This document shows, in pieces, positions 57,440 to 64,000 of a DNA stretch of 64,000 nt; position 1 is the first letter of the stretch; the number at the start of each line of letters is the position of its first letter. The notes under the pieces were generated by a model, which did not search any database, had not been told where the DNA came from, and saw only the letters and a list, made by a program, of their open reading frames with translations. This DNA is from Pseudomonas oryzihabitans (lineage in GTDB: Bacteria; Pseudomonadota; Gammaproteobacteria; Pseudomonadales; Pseudomonadaceae). The stretch spans positions 186,001 through 250,000 of the forward strand of contig NZ_VDND01000006.1 in NCBI RefSeq assembly GCF_007665395.1. Reading direction: 5' to 3'. A program made the translations under genes and the position numbers.

Positions 57440-58774
57440 CTAGCCGCGTACCGCCCGGTAGTCGGTCTCGCCACCTTCGGGGATCTCGTCCAGGTCGACC
57501 CGCGAGGTCTCGGGTAGGCTCAGGCCACCGATCAGGCCGAGCAGGGCGATCAGGATGAGGTAGAGCGCCGGGGAGAGGTTGCTGCCGGTGGTGCCGATCA
57601 GCCAGGTGGCCATCAGCGGGGCGGTGCCGCCGAAGATGGTGTAGGCCAGGTTGTAGGTGATGGCGCCCGCGGTGTAGCGGGTGCGGGTCGGAAAGACCTC
57701 GCTGAGCAAGGGCGCCGTCACCACGTTGCACAGCACCGCGCCGGCGCCCAGCAGCAGGCTGCCGAGCAAGGCGCTGCCGAACTGGCCGCTGCTGGCCAGC
57801 AACAGGGCCGGATAGACACCCACCGCCAGCACCAGGCTGGCCAGCAGCGTGGTCATGCGCCGACCGATGCGGTCGGTGACGCGCCCCAGCAGCGGGCAGG
57901 CGGCCGCGGCGGCGAACAGGGTGATGAGGCTGATGGCCAGGGCCGCGGCCCGGTCGAAACCACCGGCCAGCTGCAGGTAGGTGGAGAAGTAGGTGGTGAA
58001 CATATAGAAGGACAGCGCCGTCAGCGAGATGAAGGCGCCCAGGCGCAGGATCGAGCGACCCTGCAGCCTGAGCGTCTCGCCCAGCGGCGAATGGCTGACC
58101 TCGTGGTCGGCCTCCAGCGCCTGGAAGGCCGGGGTCTCGTCCAGCTTGAGCCGGAGGTAGAGGCCGATCAGGCCCAGCGGCGCGGCGGCGAGGAAGGGGA
58201 TGCGCCAGCCCCAGTCGGCCATGGCCGCGGCGCCCAGCAGCCGCTCCAGGCCCCAGGCGGTCAGGGCCGCGCTGGCGAAGGCGAGAAAGGTCGAGACCGG
58301 CACGAAGCTGCCGTAGCGCCCGCGGCGATCGCGCGGCGAATGCTCCATCACGTAGGCGCAGGCGCCGGCGTATTCGCCGCCGGCGGAAAAGCCCTGGACG
58401 CAGCGGATCAGCGTCAGCAGGATCGGCGCCCAGATGCCGATGGTGGCATAGCTGGGCAGGATGCCGATCAGCGCGGTGGCGCCGGCCATGATCAGGATGG
58501 TCAGCGCCAGGGTGCGCTTGCGCCCGATGCGATCGCCGAGCAGGCCGAAGACGATGCCACCCAGGGGGCGGAAGGCGAAGGCCACGGCGAATACGGCGAA
58601 GGTCTTGAGCAGGCCGGCGGTGGCATCGCCACTCGGGAAGAAGTGGGCGGCGAGCAGGGTGGCGAGAAAGCCGTAGAGGGCGAAATCGAACCATTCGACG
58701 AAGTTGCCGATGGACGCGGCGGAGATGACCTTGCGCAGGGTGGCGGGTGAAACGGACGTCGCTGTCTGGCTCAT
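57440..58774 (-). CDS. MHS family MFS transporter (dicarboxylate/proline-betaine type)
   Basis: 444 residues, 12 helices. The metabolite:H+ symporter subgroup is recognised from ISAASIGNFVEWFDFALYGF at helix 1, GDRIGRKRTLALTILIMAGA and RCVQGFSAGGEYAGACAYVM. Relatives carry 2-oxoglutarate, citrate, shikimate or proline/betaine; the substrate here is not determinable. Confidence 0.9.
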   Translation of the reverse strand: MSQTATSVSPATLRKVISAASIGNFVEWFDFALYGFLATLLAAHFFPSGDATAGLLKTFAVFAVAFAFRPLGGIVFGLLGDRIGRKRTLALTILIMAGATALIGILPSYATIGIWAPILLTLIRCVQGFSAGGEYAGACAYVMEHSPRDRRGRYGSFVPVSTFLAFASAALTAWGLERLLGAAAMADWGWRIPFLAAAPLGLIGLYLRLKLDETPAFQALEADHEVSHSPLGETLRLQGRSILRLGAFISLTALSFYMFTTYFSTYLQLAGGFDRAAALAISLITLFAAAAACPLLGRVTDRIGRRMTTLLASLVLAVGVYPALLLASSGQFGSALLGSLLLGAGAVLCNVVTAPLLSEVFPTRTRYTAGAITYNLAYTIFGGTAPLMATWLIGTTGSNLSPALYLILIALLGLIGGLSLPETSRVDLDEIPEGGETDYRAVRG

Positions 58775-58937
58775 GGCGGGCCTCGGAAAAGGGCGGGGGC
58801 GGAGGCAGAAATGAAGCGCCTGGTCTTATCGTGGTGGAGTCGGGGCGCACCGTAGGTCGACGCTAGTCCTTTTCACCTGACCGAGCAGTCCCGGCAGCGA
58901 CTTGTCCACCGTTGGAACCGACTTCAGGAGTCCCATG

Positions 58938-59261
58938 ATGCCCATGACCCACGACTATGCCGCCCAGGAGCCCGCCCGGGCCGACGTCGACGCCCTGCCG
59001 GGGGTGACCCTGCTGGAATTCGGCGCCCCCTGGTGTGGCCATTGCCGCGCCGCCCAACCGATGCTTCCCAGGGCTCTGGAGGAGTACCCCGGCGTGCGTC
59101 ATCTGAAGATCGAGGATGGCGCCGGACGACGCCTCGGACGTTCCTTCCAGGTCAAGCTCTGGCCCACGCTGATCCTGCTCAAGGATGGCCAGGAACTGGC
59201 GCGACGGGTGCGTCCAGGCGCGGTGGCAGAGCTGCTCGAGGCCCTAGCCTTGGCGGACTGA
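58938..59261 (+). CDS. Thioredoxin-like protein
   Basis: 107 residues. Active site WCGHC (Cys33, Cys36) in LLEFGAPWCGHCRAAQPML, and the cis-proline region KLWPTLILLKDG. AGGAG is 7 bases before the ATG at 58938; ATGs at 58935 and 58944 are alternatives. A cytoplasmic disulfide reductase of the thioredoxin fold, with CGHC as in PDI rather than CGPC of TrxA. Confidence 0.88.
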   Translation: MPMTHDYAAQEPARADVDALPGVTLLEFGAPWCGHCRAAQPMLPRALEEYPGVRHLKIEDGAGRRLGRSFQVKLWPTLILLKDGQELARRVRPGAVAELLEALALAD

Positions 59262-59289
59262 CCGGTCGCTCCGCTCGTCTCCGCCCCGC

Positions 59290-59333
59290 TTGACAAGGCC
59301 AGGGCTAGAACATAAGTTTCAAACAACTGTTTA
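59290..59333 (+). promoter_or_regulatory. Promoter and candidate PsrA operator of the first acyl-CoA dehydrogenase
   Basis: TTGACA (59290-59295) and TAAGTT (59313-59318) are spaced 17 bases. CAAAC-AACT-GTTTA at 59320-59333 closely fits the PsrA consensus (C/G)AAAC-N2-4-GTTT(G/C) and would lie over the transcription start. PsrA is the fatty-acid-responsive repressor of beta-oxidation genes in pseudomonads. Confidence 0.6.
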
Positions 59334-59395
59334 AACGCTCGCGGGCAGCGGCCCGCCTTCCTCGACAACAAGCATTCGCAAAAGAGGTAACAGTC

Positions 59396-61201
59396 ATGCC
59401 CAATTACAAGGCCCCCCTGCGGGACATCCGCTTCGTTCGCGACGAACTGCTGGGCTATGACGCGCACTACCAGAGCCTGCCCGGCTGCGGCGACGCCACT
59501 CCCGACATGGTCTCCGCCATCCTCGAGGAAGGCGCCAAGTTCTGCGAGCAGGTGCTGGCCCCGCTCAATCGCATCGGCGACCAGCAGGGCTGTACCTGGA
59601 GCGAAGACGGGGTGAAGACCCCGGATGGCTTCAAGGAAGCCTATGCCCAGTTCGTCGAAGGCGGCTGGCCGAGCCTGGCGCACAGCCCGGCCCACGGTGG
59701 CCAGGGCCTGCCCGAGTCCCTCGGCATCTCGCTGTCGGAAATGGTCGGCCAGGCCAACTGGTCCTGGGGGATGTACCCCGGCCTGTCCCACGGTGCCATG
59801 AACACCCTGGAGCAGCACGGCACCGACGAGCAGAAGCACACCTACCTGGAAAAGCTGGTGACCGGCGAGTGGACCGGCACCATGTGCCTGACCGAACCCC
59901 ACTGCGGTTCCGACCTGGGCATGCTGCGCACCAAGGCCGAACCGCAGGCGGACGGCAGCTACGCTATCACCGGCACCAAGATCTTCATCTCCGCCGGTGA
60001 GCACGACATGGCCGAGAACATCGTCCACATCGTGCTGGCCCGCCTGCCCGACGCCCCCGCCGGCACCAAGGGCATCTCGCTGTTCATCGTGCCCAAGCGC
60101 CTGCCCGACGCCAGCGGCGCCGCCGGCGAGCGCAACGCCGTGCAGTGCGGCTCCCTCGAACACAAGATGGGCATCCACGGCAACGCCACCTGCGTGATGA
60201 ACTTCGACGGTGCCACCGGCTTCCTGATCGGCCCGCCGAACCGTGGCCTGAACTGCATGTTCACCTTCATGAACTTCGCTCGCATCGGCACCGCCCTGCA
60301 GGGCCTGGCGCATGCCGAGGTGGCCTTCCAGGGTGGCCTGAAGTACGCCCGCGAGCGGCTGCAGATGAGATCTCTGACCGGTCCCAAGGCGCCCGAGAAG
60401 CCGGCCGACCCCATCATCGTCCACCCCGACGTGCGCCGCATGCTGCTGACCATGAAGGCCTTCGCCGAAGGCAGCCGGGCGATGATCTACTACACCGCCA
60501 AGCTGGTGGACATCCTCAAGTACAGCCAGGACGAGGAGCAGAAGCAGCAGATCGAGACCCAGCTGGCCTTCCTCACCCCCATCGCCAAGGCCTTCATCAC
60601 CGAAGTCGGCTTCGAGGCGGCCAGCCACGGCGTGCAGATCTACGGCGGCCATGGCTACATCGCCGAGTGGGGCATGGAGCAGAACCTGCGCGATGCGCGC
60701 ATCGCCATGCTCTACGAGGGCACCACCGGCATCCAGGCCATCGATCTGCTGGGTCGCAAGGTGCTGATGACCCAGGGTGAGTCGCTCAAGGCCTTCACCA
60801 AGGTGGTACACAAGTTCTGCCAGGCCAACGTCGAGAATGCCGAACTCAAGGCCTTCGTCGAGCCGCTGGCCAAGCTGAACAAGGAGTGGGGCGAGATCAC
60901 CCTCAAGGTCGGCATGGCCGCCATGAAGGACCGCGAAGAAGTGGGCGCCGCCGCCGTCGACTACCTGATGTACTCCGGTTACTGCTGCCTGGCCTACTTC
61001 TGGGCCGACATGGCCCGGGTCGCCGCCGAGAAGCTGGCTGCCGGGACCGACGAAGCCGCCTTCTACCAGGCCAAGCTGGCCACCGCGCGCTTCTACTACC
61101 AGCGCCTGCTGCCGCGTACCCGTGCCCATGCCGAGGCGCTGCTGGCTGGCGCCGGCAGCCTGATGGCCCTGGCCGAGGACGACTTCGCCCTCGGCTACTA
61201 A
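59396..61201 (+). CDS. Acyl-CoA dehydrogenase, long form (DmdC-like), copy 1
   Basis: 601 residues, the long type with an N-terminal AcdN-like extension and a C-terminal extra domain. FAD-binding signature [20 protein letters not shown] and [13 protein letters not shown]; catalytic Glu region [18 protein letters not shown]. It oxidises an acyl-CoA to the 2-enoyl-CoA in beta-oxidation. Probably induced by fatty acids through the PsrA-type site upstream. Followed by a terminator and a paralogous gene. Confidence 0.9.
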   Translation: MPNYKAPLRDIRFVRDELLGYDAHYQSLPGCGDATPDMVSAILEEGAKFCEQVLAPLNRIGDQQGCTWSEDGVKTPDGFKEAYAQFVEGGWPSLAHSPAHGGQGLPESLGISLSEMVGQANWSWGMYPGLSHGAMNTLEQHGTDEQKHTYLEKLVTGEWTGTMCLTEPHCGSDLGMLRTKAEPQADGSYAITGTKIFISAGEHDMAENIVHIVLARLPDAPAGTKGISLFIVPKRLPDASGAAGERNAVQCGSLEHKMGIHGNATCVMNFDGATGFLIGPPNRGLNCMFTFMNFARIGTALQGLAHAEVAFQGGLKYARERLQMRSLTGPKAPEKPADPIIVHPDVRRMLLTMKAFAEGSRAMIYYTAKLVDILKYSQDEEQKQQIETQLAFLTPIAKAFITEVGFEAASHGVQIYGGHGYIAEWGMEQNLRDARIAMLYEGTTGIQAIDLLGRKVLMTQGESLKAFTKVVHKFCQANVENAELKAFVEPLAKLNKEWGEITLKVGMAAMKDREEVGAAAVDYLMYSGYCCLAYFWADMARVAAEKLAAGTDEAAFYQAKLATARFYYQRLLPRTRAHAEALLAGAGSLMALAEDDFALGY

Positions 61202-61219
61202 GCCGTCGCCGTTCTGCTG

Positions 61220-61243
61220 AAAACCCCGCCCTGGCGGGGTTTT
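61220..61243 (+). terminator. Terminator between the acyl-CoA dehydrogenase genes
   Basis: AAAACCCCGCC / GGCGGGGTTTT, an 11-bp stem with a 2-base loop ending in a short T run. Confidence 0.88.
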
Positions 61244-61388
61244 CGCGTTTTCGCGGACGCGAAAAATCCAGCTGCCACAGACCTCTGATCGGCTGACCAT
61301 AGGGTCAGATCATGAACCTATGTCTCCCTTCCGGTTCGGTCTTACACTCGGGTCATACCGACAAGAACACCCTCCGAGGAGACTCGAC

Positions 61389-63158
<1,770 letters not shown>

Positions 63159-63190
63159 GCGATTGGCCGGCAAGGTGATCAGCCACCCCG

Positions 63191-63208
63191 TGTAAGCTTT
63201 GGCTTACA
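63191..63208 (+). promoter_or_regulatory. GacA box
   Basis: TGTAAGC-TTTG-GCTTACA is a perfect palindrome matching the GacA upstream activating sequence (TGTAAG-N6-CTTACA) found before rsmX/rsmY/rsmZ. It ends 44 bases before the candidate -10 TAATCT (63253-63258), similar to the spacing in known rsm promoters. Confidence 0.92.
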
Positions 63209-63264
63209 TGACGTCGCCGAGATAAGCCATCGCCCAGGGTCAGGGAGCGGCGTAATCTACACCC

Positions 63265-63441
63265 ATCGGATCGCGGTACAGGATGTGCCCAGCGCTCCAG
63301 GTGACTTCAAGGAAATGTGGCCAGGATGGCCCCCCGGCAAGGATGTCGGGCAGAGACTCTCAAGGATAGATGGCCAAGGATTGGCGGCCCGACACGGATG
63401 TCGGGTTAAGTCTGCGAAACCTCGCCTCGGCGGGGTTTTTT
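63265..63441 (+). ncRNA. RsmX/Y/Z-type regulatory small RNA
   Basis: About 175 bases from the predicted start near 63265 to a terminator. It holds eight GGA motifs (first bases at 63268, 63281, 63311, 63324, 63341, 63364, 63378, 63396). Several sit in loops of short hairpins: GGCCAGGATGGCC, CCCGGC-AAGGAT-GTCGGG, GCCA-AGGAT-TGGC and CCCGACA-CGGA-TGTCGGG. It ends in AACCTCGCC / GGCGGGGTT with six T residues. With the GacA box this is the hallmark of an RNA that sequesters RsmA/CsrA. Which of the named members it corresponds to is undecided; it is longer than most (105-130 bases). Confidence 0.88.
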
Positions 63442-63517
63442 ATTGCCCGCCGGAACCTGATTCAGGGCCTGCCAGTCTTAGCAGCATCTTCTTGCCTGCC
63501 CTGTACTGGAGCCCGAT

Positions 63518-63676
63518 ATGGACCTCGTCCGCCTCATCTTCGCCATCATCCTGCCTCCGGTAGGCGTTTTCCTGCAGGTCGGCTTTGGCGGCGCCTTCTG
63601 GCTGAATATCCTGCTGACGCTGCTGGGCTATATTCCGGGTATCATCCATGCCGTCTGGGTGATTGCCCGTCGCTGA
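63518..63676 (+). CDS. Pmp3/YqaE family membrane peptide
   Basis: 52 residues, GGAG ahead of the ATG. Sequence pattern LIFAIILPPVGVFLQVGFGG and then FWLNILLTLLGYIPGIIHAV is the complete Pmp3 (UPF0057) signature with two membrane helices. Family members stabilise membrane potential or respond to salt and cold stress in yeast and plants. Lies 75 bases after the Rsm-type RNA terminator. Confidence 0.92.
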   Translation: MDLVRLIFAIILPPVGVFLQVGFGGAFWLNILLTLLGYIPGIIHAVWVIARR

Positions 63677-63939
63677 TCGGCGCCCTGGGCGCGTCCTGCG
63701 CGTCCACTGTCGCTTAGCTGGCCGACCGGCCAGCGCCAACCGGGACGAAGGGGCCAGCGTGCACGACGTCCGTGCCAGGTGAGGGCACGCCGCGCAGGCT
63801 CGTTCGAAGCCGTCCGGCCACGCGCTGGCAGGCGCCTCGAGCGACTGCCGGTCGTGCCTCGGTCAGTGATGCCACCCCTCCGCAGGCCGAGGCTTCGCCG
63901 TCGCCGACCGTTTTGTCCCGTACAAGGCTTTCAGACCCC

Positions 63940-64000
63940 ATGAATCGCGAGTCGCCCCTCGATCAGAAGCACTTCAGCCAGATCCTCAAACGCAATCTCA
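63940..64000 (+). CDS. Partial CDS, 5' end only
   Basis: The window ends after 20 codons (MNRESPLDQKHFSQILKRNL). A short charged N-terminus that might precede a membrane helix; too little to assign a family. The ribosome binding site is weak (AAGG about 12 bases upstream). Confidence 0.5.
   Translation, partial: MNRESPLDQKHFSQILKRNL

Noticed and set aside
63717..63734. GCTGGCC / GGCCAGC hairpin after the Pmp3-type gene as a terminator
   Set aside because: Seven-base stem but no T tract on either strand; too weak to list as a terminator.

Overview
This is a GC-rich gammaproteobacterial chromosome segment, almost certainly from a Pseudomonas. The marks are sutA, comM-ubiK-glnK-amtB, asmA-mutY-yggX beside a tRNA-Phe gene, hisB-hisH-DUF2164-hisA-hisF, envC-ctpA-yibQ, rhodanese-grxC-secB, and a GacA-box-driven RNA of the RsmX/Y/Z type. 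The species cannot be fixed from the sequence alone.

Layout. 0-10.2 kb: a DUF1264 protein, a GNAT acetyltransferase, an EamA permease, a DUF1275 protein coupled to a hybrid histidine kinase with a convergent LuxR-type regulator, a MATE pump divergent from a LysR regulator, and a Cache/HAMP chemoreceptor. 10.2-10.5 kb: a 63-residue coiled-coil-like protein behind a perfect LexA box. 10.47-26.51 kb: a catabolic island of about 16 kb. Its left part is a GntR / ADP-ribosylglycohydrolase / NCS1 permease / PfkB kinase operon resembling E. coli yegWUTV. Its right part is a nearly complete nicotinate degradation (nic) cluster: nicC-D-E-F-T on the minus strand and nicX-R-A-B on the plus strand. The island is bounded by 242-bp direct repeats made of the small SOS gene plus the last codons of comM. 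The left copy keeps the intact small gene and a comM scrap; the right copy keeps the intact comM and a dead small gene. No integrase or transposase is visible.

26.7-34.1 kb: comM, ubiK, then glnK-amtB with a sigma-54 promoter and an NtrC site, yjbQ, sutA, several very small membrane or exported proteins, a cupin, a histidine-rich metal-binding-type protein and tRNA-Phe. 34.2-50.1 kb: asmA-mutY-yggX, an OFA-family transporter, the his operon, a tandem pair of periplasmic solute-binding proteins, envC-ctpA-yibQ, a nucleotide-sugar-type NAD(P)-binding protein, and rhodanese-grxC-secB. 50.1-64 kb: rarD, a spacer full of palindromic repeats, an SrkA-type kinase, PhoX, ComF, small hydrolases, an MHS-family transporter, a thioredoxin-like protein, two large acyl-CoA dehydrogenases (the first with a candidate PsrA operator), the Rsm-type RNA, a Pmp3/YqaE membrane peptide and the start of one further gene.

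How the parts work together. The nic genes would convert nicotinate through 6-hydroxynicotinate, 2,5-dihydroxypyridine, N-formylmaleamate, maleamate and maleate to fumarate. The neighbouring yeg-like operon encodes what looks like uptake, N-glycoside cleavage and sugar phosphorylation, so the island may couple pyridine-nucleoside salvage to nicotinate catabolism; that link is inference. The rest is conserved Pseudomonas core: nitrogen sensing, histidine synthesis, envelope maintenance, redox protection, fatty-acid oxidation and Gac/Rsm control.
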